A program made the position numbers and the translations under genes. The notes beneath the pieces are model-generated. The model ran no database searches, had not been told where the DNA came from, and saw only the letters and a list, made by a program, of their open reading frames with translations. Below are positions 8,044 to 15,983 of a stretch of 64,000 bases of DNA, piece by piece (positions within the stretch are counted from its first letter, which is position 1; every line of letters begins with the position of its first letter). Origin of the DNA: Herbaspirillum sp. SJZ107 (lineage in GTDB: Bacteria > Pseudomonadota > Gammaproteobacteria > Burkholderiales > Burkholderiaceae_D); contig NZ_VFNH01000001.1 in NCBI RefSeq assembly GCF_006715485.1, positions 1,240,001-1,304,000 of the forward strand, in the 5' to 3' direction.

Positions 8044-9822
8044 ATGAATACGCCTGATGCCGCTTCCTGGATGTCGCAGTTTTCCGATCCCACTGCCTGG
8101 CAAGCCTGGATGAAGCTGCCCGAAGCCGGAATGGCTGCGATGAGCGGGGCCATGAACGGTGCCTTGAACGGCGGAGGCACGCCGGCCGGCCTGGCGACCC
8201 GCCTGATGGGCGATTTCGGCGCCAGCCTGGCGCCGGCCAAGCTGGATGCGCTGCGCAACGACTACCTGCAAAAGGCGGCGCGCCTGTGGCAGGACGTCAT
8301 GACCGGCAAGACGCCGAGCCTGCAGGACAAGCGCTTTTCGGCGCCGGAATGGAGCGCGAACCCGATGTCGGCCTTCAGCGCGGCCTCCTACCTGTTGAAT
8401 GCCGAATTCCTGATGGCGCTGGCCGAAGCCGTCGAAGTGCCGGCGCGTGAAAAGCAGAAGATCCGCTTCGCAGTGCAGCAGCTGGTCGATGCCCTGTCGC
8501 CGGCCAATTTCCTGGCGACGAACCCGGAAGCCCAGCAGAAAGTTATCGAAACCAATGGCGAAAGCCTGACCAAGGGCTTGCAGAACATGCTGGCCGACAT
8601 GCAGAAGGGGCGCATCTCGCAATCCGACGAGTCGGCCTTCGAAGTCGGCCGCAACGTCGGCGTGACGCCGGGCAGCGTGGTATTCGAGAATGCGCTGTTC
8701 CAGCTGATCCAGTACACGCCGGCCACGCCGACCGTGCATGCGGTGCCGCTGCTGATGGTGCCGCCATGCATCAACAAGTACTATATCCTCGACCTGCAGC
8801 CGGAAAACTCGCTGGTGCGTTACCTGGTGGAACAGGGCAATACGGTGTTCATGGTGTCCTGGCGCAATCCCGACCAGACGATGGGCAACATCACCTGGGA
8901 CGACTACGTGGAACAGGGCGCGATCGAAGCGCTGAATGTGACGCGCGCCATCTCGGGCCAGGATCGGGTCAATGTGTTCGGCTTCTGCGTGGGCGGCACC
9001 ATCGCCGCCACCGCGCTCGCGGTCGAGGCCGCGCGCGGATGCAAGCCGGCGGCCAGCCTGAGCCTGTTCACGACGCTGCTCGACTTTGCCGACACCGGCG
9101 TGCTCGACGTGTTCGTCGACGAGACCCAGGTCGCGCTGCGCGAACAGACGCTGGCGCGCGGCGGCCTGATGCCGGGGCGCGACCTGGCCACCACCTTCTC
9201 GTCGCTGCGTCCGAACGACCTGGTGTGGAACTATGTCCAGCAGAATTACCTGAAGGGAAAGACGCCGCCGGCATTCGACCTGCTGTACTGGAACGCCGAC
9301 AGCACCAACCTGCCGGGGCCGATGTACTGCTGGTACTTGCGCAATACCTATCTGGAAAACAAGCTGAAGGTGCCGGGCGCCTTGACGGTGTCCGGGGTGC
9401 CGGTCGACCTCGGCCTGATCGATTGCCCGGTCTTCATCTACGGCTCGCGCGAAGACCACATCGTGCCCTGGGAAGCCGCGTTTGCCTCGATGGGCTTGCT
9501 GAACCCGGCGAAGCCGAAGGCCAACCGTTTCGTGCTGGGAGCGTCCGGCCACATCGCCGGGGTGATCAATCCGGCGTCGAAGAACAAGCGCAGCCACTGG
9601 GTGTTCGAAGGTGGTAACGGCAAGGGCGCGAGCCGCCCCAAGACGGCGGACGAGTGGCTGGCCGGCGCCGTCGAAAAGAAGGGCAGCTGGTGGCCGGAAT
9701 GGGCCAAATTCCTGGCGGAGAACGGCGGCGCCGAAGTCGACCCGCCGGCGGCACCGGGCGGGGCCGGCTACGCCGCGATCGAAGCAGCGCCGGGCCGCTA
9801 CGTCAAGGCGCGCGCGGACTGA
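8044..9822 (+). CDS. phaC: Class I poly(3-hydroxyalkanoate) synthase PhaC
   Basis: 592 residues, the usual class I length. Polymerises (R)-3-hydroxyacyl-CoA (mainly 3-hydroxybutyryl-CoA) into PHA at the granule surface. The lipase-like box GFCVGG carries the catalytic cysteine (C315); the charge-relay Asp is in YGSREDHIVPW and the His in LGASGHIAGVINP. N-terminal region (about 1-190) and alpha/beta-hydrolase core are both intact. phaR follows 205 bases downstream; phaA, phaB and a phasin gene are not in this window, so monomer supply is encoded elsewhere. Start chosen at MNTPDAASW, after a purine-rich aagggac. Confidence 0.97.
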   Translation: MNTPDAASWMSQFSDPTAWQAWMKLPEAGMAAMSGAMNGALNGGGTPAGLATRLMGDFGASLAPAKLDALRNDYLQKAARLWQDVMTGKTPSLQDKRFSAPEWSANPMSAFSAASYLLNAEFLMALAEAVEVPAREKQKIRFAVQQLVDALSPANFLATNPEAQQKVIETNGESLTKGLQNMLADMQKGRISQSDESAFEVGRNVGVTPGSVVFENALFQLIQYTPATPTVHAVPLLMVPPCINKYYILDLQPENSLVRYLVEQGNTVFMVSWRNPDQTMGNITWDDYVEQGAIEALNVTRAISGQDRVNVFGFCVGGTIAATALAVEAARGCKPAASLSLFTTLLDFADTGVLDVFVDETQVALREQTLARGGLMPGRDLATTFSSLRPNDLVWNYVQQNYLKGKTPPAFDLLYWNADSTNLPGPMYCWYLRNTYLENKLKVPGALTVSGVPVDLGLIDCPVFIYGSREDHIVPWEAAFASMGLLNPAKPKANRFVLGASGHIAGVINPASKNKRSHWVFEGGNGKGASRPKTADEWLAGAVEKKGSWWPEWAKFLAENGGAEVDPPAAPGGAGYAAIEAAPGRYVKARAD

Positions 9823-9848
9823 CCGCCTGTCCGGTGTTTGATGGTGAA

Positions 9849-9887
9849 ATCGGGCAACTTACTCACGGAAGAATTTAGTTGCCCGAT
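9849..9887. terminator. Inverted repeat after phaC (possible terminator or attenuator)
   Basis: A perfect 11-bp stem, ATCGGGCAACT (9849-9859) with AGTTGCCCGAT (9877-9887), around a 17-base loop, starts 27 bases after the phaC stop. No U-tract follows, so intrinsic termination would be inefficient. It may instead stabilise the phaC mRNA 3' end or act as an operator for phaR. Confidence 0.4.
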
Positions 9888-10027
9888 GAATAATTGCTGC
9901 AACTGCGTTCGCGACGTGGTATTTTTGGGGTGTATCCTCTTGGAATCGGAGACACCACGGGTCCGCCCGTGGCTGCCGCATAAGAAAGCGCCAGAGCCAA
10001 ATCACAGCGCACTATATGGAACATGAG

Positions 10028-10588
10028 ATGAGTAGTGGAAAAAAAAGCAGCGAACGCCTGATCAAGAAATACCCGAACCGCCGGCTGTATGACACGCAGA
10101 CCAGCTCTTACATCACGCTGTCCGATGTCAAGCAGCTGGTGCTCGATGCCGACGAATTCACGGTGGTCGATGCCAAGAGCAATGAGGACCTGACCCGCAG
10201 CATCCTGCTGCAGATCATCCTGGAAGAGGAAGCGCATGGCGTGCCGATGTTCTCGAGCAGCGTGCTGTCCCAGATCATCCGTTACTACGGTCACGCGATG
10301 CAGGGCATGATGGGCTCGTACCTGGAAAAGAACGTGCAGGCCTTTACCGACATCCAGAACAAGTTCGTCGGTTCAGCGACCGGCGCGCTGGAAGGCAAGC
10401 CGCTGAACACCGAGATGTGGACCCAGTTCATGAACATCCAGGGCCCGATGATGCAGGGCATGATGAACAACTACATCGACCAGAGCAAGAACCTGTTCCT
10501 GCAGATGCAGGAGCAGATGCAGAACCAGAGCAAGGCGATGTTCGGGGTGTTCCCGTTCGTGGCGCCGCAGCCGCCGGAGAAGAAGTAA
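10028..10588 (+). CDS. phaR: Polyhydroxyalkanoate synthesis repressor PhaR
   Basis: 186 residues from the ATG at 10028; an in-frame ATG at 10016 adds four residues. The N-terminal PHB/PHA accumulation DNA-binding domain is unmistakable (LIKKYPNRRLYDTQTSSYIT), followed by the PHB accumulation regulatory domain with SQIIRYYGHAMQGMMGSYLE and a Met/Gln-rich tail. PhaR binds both DNA and nascent PHA granules, repressing phasin genes and itself until polymer titrates it away. Its position after phaC fits that role. TGC-rich bases before the gene may be an operator, but no clear palindrome was confirmed. Confidence 0.95.
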   Translation: MSSGKKSSERLIKKYPNRRLYDTQTSSYITLSDVKQLVLDADEFTVVDAKSNEDLTRSILLQIILEEEAHGVPMFSSSVLSQIIRYYGHAMQGMMGSYLEKNVQAFTDIQNKFVGSATGALEGKPLNTEMWTQFMNIQGPMMQGMMNNYIDQSKNLFLQMQEQMQNQSKAMFGVFPFVAPQPPEKK

Positions 10589-10633
10589 GCGCTTGAGAAA
10601 CGCGGGTATCTCAGTTGGCCCGCGCCTTCAGCA

Positions 10634-10715
10634 CGTCGCCCCTGCGAAGGCAGGGGCCCAAGTTCGTAGCGTTTCGCCAACGTCAAATTGGGCCCCTGCC
10701 TTCGCAGGGGCGACG
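10634..10715. repeat. REP-type inverted pair (REPIN-like), 28-bp perfect arms
   Basis: Left arm 10634-10661 and right arm 10688-10715 are exact reverse complements over 28 bases, separated by 26 bases. Each arm contains its own hairpin (CCCCTGC gaag GCAGGGG). It lies between phaR and rimO. Related elements occur at 12303-12403, 50894-50921 and 54663-54682. Confidence 0.85.
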
Positions 10716-10800
10716 GGAGTGGCATTTTAGCCCCTCGGTTCTCCTTCGCTGTCCACTTGCTGTAAAATCGCGGATTGCCCAGAATTTTTCTTCGCACTCC

Positions 10801-12276
10801 ATGCCCGAACTCCGCCGCAATCCGCTTCCCGTTTCCACCCCTGCCGACGCCGACGTCGCCGTCCTTGACAAGCCGGCAACGGCCTCAGCCGAGGTCACGA
10901 TCCCGCCGGCCGTCGTCACGCCCGGCGCCGCCGCGCCCAAGGTCGGTTTCGTGTCGCTCGGCTGCCCCAAGGCGCTGGTCGATTCCGAGCAGATCCTGAC
11001 CCAGCTGCGCGCCGAAGGCTACGAGACCGCCAAGTCCTATGCCGGCGCGGACCTGGTCATCGTGAATACCTGCGGCTTCATCGACGCCGCCGTGCAGGAA
11101 TCGCTGGATGCGATCGGCGAAGCGCTGGCCGAGAACGGCAAAGTGATCGTCACCGGCTGCCTCGGCGCCAAGAAGGATGCCGCCGGCGACGACATCATCA
11201 CCAAGGTGCACCCGAAGGTGCTGGCCGTGACCGGTCCGCACGCGGTGGCCGAGGTGATGGAGTCGGTGCATATCCACCTGCCCAAGCCGCACGATCCCTT
11301 CGTCGACCTGGTGCCGGACCACGGTGTCAAGCTGACGCCCAAGCACTACGCCTACCTGAAGATCTCGGAAGGCTGCAACCACCGCTGCAGCTTCTGCATC
11401 ATCCCGTCGATGCGTGGCGACCTGGTGTCGCGCCCGATCCACGAGGTGCTGCAGGAAGCCGACAACCTGTTCAAGTCGGGCGTCAAGGAACTGCTCGTCA
11501 TTTCGCAGGACACCAGCGCCTACGGCGTCGACGTCAAGTTCCGCACCGGCTTCTGGCAGGGCCGCCCGGTCAAGACCCACCTGACCCAGCTGACCGAAGA
11601 ACTCGGCAAGATGGCGAAACAGTACGGCGCCTGGGTGCGCATGCACTACGTGTATCCGTACCCGCACGTCGACCAGGTGATCCCGCTGATGGGCGAGAAC
11701 GTCGTGCCTTACCTCGACATCCCGCTGCAGCACGCCCACCCGGACGTCCTGAAGCGCATGAAGCGCCCGGCCAGCGGCGAAAAGAACCTGGACCGCATCC
11801 TGCAATGGCGCAAGATGAACCCGGACCTGGTGATCCGCTCGACCTTCATCGCCGGTTTTCCGGGCGAGACCGAGGAAGAGTTCGAGTACCTGTTGGACTT
11901 CCTGCGCGAAGCCCAGATCGACCGCCTCGGCTGCTTCGCCTACTCGCCGGTCGAAGGCGCCACCGCCAACGAACTGGCGAATCCGGTGCCGGAAGCGGTG
12001 CGCGAAGAACGCCGCGCGCGCGTGATGCTGCTGCAGGAAGAGATCTCGCTGAAGCGCATGCAGGCCAAGGTCGGCAAGACGATGCGCGTGCTGGTCGACG
12101 AAGTCGGCGCGCGCGAGGCGATCGGCCGTTCGGCGGCGGATGCCCCGGAAATCGACGGCGTGGTGCATATCAAGCGCGCACTGGCGCCGGGCAAGGCCAA
12201 GCCGGTCGTGGGCGAGTTCATCGACGTGGTGATCACCAGGGCCGACGCGCACGATCTGTGGGCGACCGTGGCGTAA
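10801..12276 (+). CDS. rimO: Ribosomal protein S12 methylthiotransferase RimO
   Basis: 491 residues from the ATG at 10801; the frame is open further upstream only through the REP pair. An N-terminal Pro/Ala-rich extension of about 45 residues is longer than usual. Then come the MTTase domain cysteines (SLGCPK, NTCGFI, TGCLGAK), the radical-SAM CxxxCxxC in [17 protein letters not shown], and a C-terminal TRAM domain ending in [17 protein letters not shown]. It methylthiolates Asp88 of S12 (E. coli numbering) using two 4Fe-4S clusters. Start uncertain because of the extension; a later start near PKVGFVSLG would need a non-ATG codon. Confidence 0.95.
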   Translation: MPELRRNPLPVSTPADADVAVLDKPATASAEVTIPPAVVTPGAAAPKVGFVSLGCPKALVDSEQILTQLRAEGYETAKSYAGADLVIVNTCGFIDAAVQESLDAIGEALAENGKVIVTGCLGAKKDAAGDDIITKVHPKVLAVTGPHAVAEVMESVHIHLPKPHDPFVDLVPDHGVKLTPKHYAYLKISEGCNHRCSFCIIPSMRGDLVSRPIHEVLQEADNLFKSGVKELLVISQDTSAYGVDVKFRTGFWQGRPVKTHLTQLTEELGKMAKQYGAWVRMHYVYPYPHVDQVIPLMGENVVPYLDIPLQHAHPDVLKRMKRPASGEKNLDRILQWRKMNPDLVIRSTFIAGFPGETEEEFEYLLDFLREAQIDRLGCFAYSPVEGATANELANPVPEAVREERRARVMLLQEEISLKRMQAKVGKTMRVLVDEVGAREAIGRSAADAPEIDGVVHIKRALAPGKAKPVVGEFIDVVITRADAHDLWATVA

Positions 12277-12302
12277 GCGTTAAAATTCGATATTAGTTAC
12301 TG

Positions 12303-12403
12303 CGTCGTTCCCGCGTAGGCGGGAATCCAAGTTCGGTGCGTGTCGATAGCATATGCTTTCGGCCACGCGTGCAACTTGGGTTCCCGCCTCCGCGGGAACG
12401 ACG
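12303..12403. repeat. REP-type inverted pair (REPIN-like), second copy
   Basis: Arms at 12303-12330 and 12376-12403 are 28 bases each and match as reverse complements with two mismatches. They are built on the same scheme as 10634-10715 (CGTCG at the outer end, CCAA at the inner end, internal hairpin TTCCCGC/GCGGGAA) but differ in core sequence. Lies between rimO and metC. Confidence 0.8.
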
Positions 12404-12460
12404 TTTTTACGCCCGCAGTAAGGTTTTACGCCAGCGTTAATCGACACAGGGAGCCACGCC

Positions 12461-13627
12461 GTGACCAAGAAATCCATCCAGACCCAACTGATCCGCAGCG
12501 ACTACCGCGCCCCCGCCGGCTTCGACGCCTTTCCGACCGCCATCCACCACGCCTCCACGGTCCTGTTCAAGGACGTGGCCAGCATGCGCTCCGGCGACTG
12601 GAAGGACAAGAACGCCTACACCTACGGCCTTCACGGCACCCCGACCACCTTCACGCTGGAAGCGCGCCTGGCCGAGATCGAGGGCGGCAATCACTGCCTG
12701 CTGGCGCCGTCCGGCCTCGCCGCCATCGCGATGATCAACCTGGCGCTGCTGAAATCCGGCGACGACGTGCTGCTGCCGGAAAACGTCTACAACCCGAACC
12801 GCGAACTGGGGCGCTGGCTGGCGAGCGACTTCGGCATCACCACGCGCTTCTACGACCCGCTGGTCGGCGCCGGCATCGCCGACCTGATCCAGCCGAATAC
12901 AAAATTGATCTGGACGGAGGCGCCGGGCTCGGTGTCGATGGAAGTGCCGGACATGCCGGCGATCTGCGCTGCCGCCCATGCACGCGGCGTGCTGGTGGCG
13001 CTCGACAACACCTGGGCCGCCGGCCTGGCCCTGCGCGGCTTCGACGTCGGCGCCGACATCGTGATGCAGGCGCTGACCAAGTACCAATCGGGCGGTTCGG
13101 ACGTGCTGATGGGCGCCGTGATCACGCGCGAGCGCGCGCTCAACGACCGCATTGCCCAGTCCCATATGCGCCTCGGCATGGGCGTCGGCGCCGACGATGC
13201 CTACCTGGTGCTGCGCGGCCTGGAAACCATGAAGCTGCGTTTCGACGCCCACGATGCGGCCGCGCGCAAGGTCGCAGCCTGGTTGAAGCAGCGTCCGGAG
13301 ATCACCAAGGTATTGCACCCGGCCTTCGAGGATTGCCCCGGCCACGCCAACTGGCGCCGCGACTTCAGCGGCGCCGGCGGCCTGTTTTCGGTGCTGTTCG
13401 ATCCACGCTACACGGAAGCGCAGACCGACCGCTTCGTCGATTCCCTGAAGCTGTTTGGCATCGGCTACAGCTGGGGCGGCACGCACAGCCTGGCGGTGCC
13501 TTACCGTATCCAGGGCATGCGCCGCAACTGGCCGGACGCGGGCATCCTGGTGCGCTTCAATATCGGCCTGGAAGATACAGACGACCTGATCGCGGATATC
13601 GAGCAGGCCTTTGGCACGCTCCGCTGA
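12461..13627 (+). CDS. metC: Cystathionine beta-lyase (Cys/Met metabolism PLP enzyme)
   Basis: 388 residues, GTG start with a purine-rich RBS (acagggag) about 8 bases ahead. Family features: YGLHGTPTTFTLEARLAEIEG, the PLP aspartate in LVALDNTWAAGLAL, and the Schiff-base lysine in QALTKYQSGGSDVLMG (position 210 by count of the frame). The wording (GLHGTPTT, W in SWGGTHSL) fits MetC, which cleaves cystathionine to homocysteine, pyruvate and ammonia, rather than MetB or MetZ. Cytosolic. Followed by a strong terminator that isolates it from the secretion locus. Confidence 0.92.
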   Translation: MTKKSIQTQLIRSDYRAPAGFDAFPTAIHHASTVLFKDVASMRSGDWKDKNAYTYGLHGTPTTFTLEARLAEIEGGNHCLLAPSGLAAIAMINLALLKSGDDVLLPENVYNPNRELGRWLASDFGITTRFYDPLVGAGIADLIQPNTKLIWTEAPGSVSMEVPDMPAICAAAHARGVLVALDNTWAAGLALRGFDVGADIVMQALTKYQSGGSDVLMGAVITRERALNDRIAQSHMRLGMGVGADDAYLVLRGLETMKLRFDAHDAAARKVAAWLKQRPEITKVLHPAFEDCPGHANWRRDFSGAGGLFSVLFDPRYTEAQTDRFVDSLKLFGIGYSWGGTHSLAVPYRIQGMRRNWPDAGILVRFNIGLEDTDDLIADIEQAFGTLR

Positions 13628-13650
13628 CGCCTGGCTGCAACAATAAGTAC

Positions 13651-13677
13651 AAAGTCACCCTCGAGGTGACTTTTTCA
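13651..13677 (+). terminator. Rho-independent terminator after metC
   Basis: Stem AAAGTCACC (13651-13659) pairs perfectly with GGTGACTTT (13665-13673) around a 5-base loop and runs into TTTTT. It starts 24 bases after the metC stop. Confidence 0.9.
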
Positions 13678-13685
13678 ATTCACAA

Positions 13686-13715
13686 TTGCCGTACAGAAAC
13701 TTCTGATGTTATAAT
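13686..13715 (+). promoter_or_regulatory. Sigma-70-type promoter for the type I secretion locus
   Basis: TTGCCG (13686-13691) and TATAAT (13710-13715) are separated by 18 bases, directly downstream of the metC terminator and about 65 bases before the ABC exporter ATG. This local drop in GC stands out in the region. It probably drives the exporter, the RTX protein and the fusion protein together, since the later gaps (44 and 17 bases) hold no obvious promoter. Confidence 0.6.
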
Positions 13716-13779
13716 TTCTCGAGGGAAATAGTATTCCGACGTGCCGGCTTCCCGGCCGTCATCACTCGAGAAACGAAAC

Positions 13780-15939
13780 ATGTCTTTGACAGACAAAGTA
13801 CGGCGCGAAGAAGTCATATGGGCCCTGGGCAGCCTGTGCGGCCTCTATCGGATCCCGTTCGACGCTGCCCTGCTTGCCCAGCAGTTCCCGCCGCCGTATA
13901 CCGTCGGCACCTTCCACGAAGCGGCGCGCTCGCTGGGACTGAAGACCGGCAGCTGCGCCGTCGCCGGCCTGGACTGGCAAGCCTTGCCGCTGCCGGCGAT
14001 CGCCTTCCTGCGTCCCGTGCAAGGAAATGCCGACGCGTCCGCATTTCCGAGCGCCATCCTGATTCTCAAGACGGACGGCAAGGTCCTCAGCTATTTCCGC
14101 GCCGGGTCACAGCTCGCCGAGTCGATCGGCACCGACGAGGCCGTGCTCCGCTTCGAACCCGAGATCCTGCTGGCAACCAAGGAAGCCAGCGTCGGCGACG
14201 GCAAGGCCGGGGAAGAGGAGATTGCCGGCTTCGCGACGGAAAAGAAGAAGTTCGGCTTCCGCTGGTTCGTGTTCGAGTTGCTGAAGCATAAGAAGATCTG
14301 GCGCGACATCCTGCTCGCCTCGCTCGCGATCCAGCTGGTTGGCCTCGCCACGCCGCTGTTCACCCAGGTCATCATCGACAAGGTGGTGGTGCACCAGACC
14401 AAAAGCACGCTGATCGTGCTCGGTATCGGCCTGCTGATGTTCATGGTCTTCACGTCGGCCATGACCTGGCTGCGCCAGTACCTGGTGCTGCACACCGGCA
14501 ACCGGATCGACGCCGTCCTGGGCAGCCAGGTGTTTCGCCATATGCTGCGCCTGCCGCTGCCGTATTTCGAGCAGCGTCCTACAGGCACGCTGGTCGCCCG
14601 GCTCCACGGCGTCGAAACGATCCGCGAATTCATCTCGGGCGCAGCGATCAGCCTGCTGCTCGATCTGCCCTTCCTGGTGATCTTCCTCGCCGTCATGTTC
14701 AGCTACAGCTGGCAGTTGTCGCTGATTGCCATTGCGCTGCTGGGCGTGATCGTGGCGATGAGCGTGCTGGTGACCCCGCTGTTCCGGGCGCGCCTGAACC
14801 AGCAGTTCATGCTCGGCGCCCGCAACCAGGCCTTCCTGACCGAGTACCTGGCGGGCATGGGCACGGTCAAGTCGCTGCAGATGGAGCCGGACATCGACCG
14901 CAAGTACGGCGACCTGCTGGCACAGTATCTGGAAGCCGGATTCCGGACCAAGCAGGTGGGCAATACCTACAACGTCGCCACCAACAGCGTCGAGCAGGTG
15001 ATGACGCTGGCCATCCTGCTGGTCGGCGCGCTGCTGGTGATGCAGAACGACGGTTTCACGGTCGGCATGCTGGTCGCCTTCCAGATGTTCGCCGGGCGCA
15101 TGAGCCAGCCGATGTTGCGCCTGGCCGGCCTGTGGCAGGAATTCCAGCAGGCGAACATCGCGGTCAAGCGCCTGGGCGACATGATGGACCTGCCGATGGA
15201 ACCCTACGTCCTCACGCCCAGCCGGGAGGGCAAGGGGCAGGGCGCGGTCGACTTCGTCAACGTCGCGTTCCGCTATTCCGAGCAGCATCCCTGGCTGTAC
15301 CGCAACCTGAACCTGAGCTTCAAGCCGGGGCGCCTGAGCGTCCTGATGGGGCCGTCCGGTTGCGGCAAGAGCACGCTGGCCAAGCTCCTGCTCGGCTTTT
15401 ACCAGCCCGGCGATGGCCAGATCCAGCTCGACGGCCGCGATATCCGCTTCTTGGCGGCCAATGAATTGCGCCAGACCTTCGGCGTCGTGCCCCAGGAAAC
15501 CGTGCTGTTTTCCGGCACCATCTACGACAACCTCGTCATGGCCCATCCGCACGCCAGCTTCGACGACGTGATCGAGGCCTGCAAGGCGGCCGAGATCCAC
15601 GAGATGATCGAGAAGCTGCCGAACGGCTACCAGACCGAAATCGGCGAACGCGGCACCGGCCTGTCCGGCGGCCAGCGGCAACGCCTCGCGATCGCCCGCG
15701 CGCTGCTGAAAAAGCCGCGCATCCTGGTGTTCGACGAAGCCGTGTCCAACCTCGACCAGCAGACCGCGGAGCAGTTTGCCAAGACGGTCAATTCGCTGAA
15801 AGGCAAAGTCACGATGCTTTTCATTACGCACCAGATCCCCCGCGGACTTCAGGTTGACGAAGTCTTCAGTTTCGACCGTAACCTGCCCGCCGCCAAGATG
15901 AAAGTGGTGGACCAGCAGGCAGCCACTCCACGGGCCTAG
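13780..15939 (+). CDS. Type I secretion ABC exporter, HlyB/RtxB type
   Basis: 719 residues from ATG 13780. Residues about 1-130 are a C39-peptidase-like domain (LCGLYRIPFDAALLAQQFPP) of the kind that in HlyB binds substrate rather than cleaving it; catalytic His/Asp motifs are not apparent. Residues about 160-440 form the six-helix exporter domain (FRWFVFELLKHKKIWRDILL, TPLFTQVIIDKVVVHQ). The ATPase has Walker A GPSGCGKST (about 523), signature LSGGQRQRLAIARALL (about 627) and Walker B ILVFDEAVSNLD. It should export the RTX-type protein encoded next. No outer-membrane TolC gene is nearby. Confidence 0.95.
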   Translation: MSLTDKVRREEVIWALGSLCGLYRIPFDAALLAQQFPPPYTVGTFHEAARSLGLKTGSCAVAGLDWQALPLPAIAFLRPVQGNADASAFPSAILILKTDGKVLSYFRAGSQLAESIGTDEAVLRFEPEILLATKEASVGDGKAGEEEIAGFATEKKKFGFRWFVFELLKHKKIWRDILLASLAIQLVGLATPLFTQVIIDKVVVHQTKSTLIVLGIGLLMFMVFTSAMTWLRQYLVLHTGNRIDAVLGSQVFRHMLRLPLPYFEQRPTGTLVARLHGVETIREFISGAAISLLLDLPFLVIFLAVMFSYSWQLSLIAIALLGVIVAMSVLVTPLFRARLNQQFMLGARNQAFLTEYLAGMGTVKSLQMEPDIDRKYGDLLAQYLEAGFRTKQVGNTYNVATNSVEQVMTLAILLVGALLVMQNDGFTVGMLVAFQMFAGRMSQPMLRLAGLWQEFQQANIAVKRLGDMMDLPMEPYVLTPSREGKGQGAVDFVNVAFRYSEQHPWLYRNLNLSFKPGRLSVLMGPSGCGKSTLAKLLLGFYQPGDGQIQLDGRDIRFLAANELRQTFGVVPQETVLFSGTIYDNLVMAHPHASFDDVIEACKAAEIHEMIEKLPNGYQTEIGERGTGLSGGQRQRLAIARALLKKPRILVFDEAVSNLDQQTAEQFAKTVNSLKGKVTMLFITHQIPRGLQVDEVFSFDRNLPAAKMKVVDQQAATPRA

Positions 15940-15983
15940 CATTGCCGCACGCCTGAGATCAGATAACAAAGACAGGAAAAAAC

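Noticed and set aside
7975..9597. 540-codon minus-strand open frame opposite phaC
   Set aside because: Antisense shadow of a complete PHA synthase gene.
9838..10026. 62-codon open frame between phaC and phaR
   Set aside because: Cys-rich but no RBS and it covers the inverted repeat; codon use unlike the neighbours.
10615..10800. N-terminal extension of rimO
   Set aside because: It reads through the REP pair; ATG 10801 gives a normal start.
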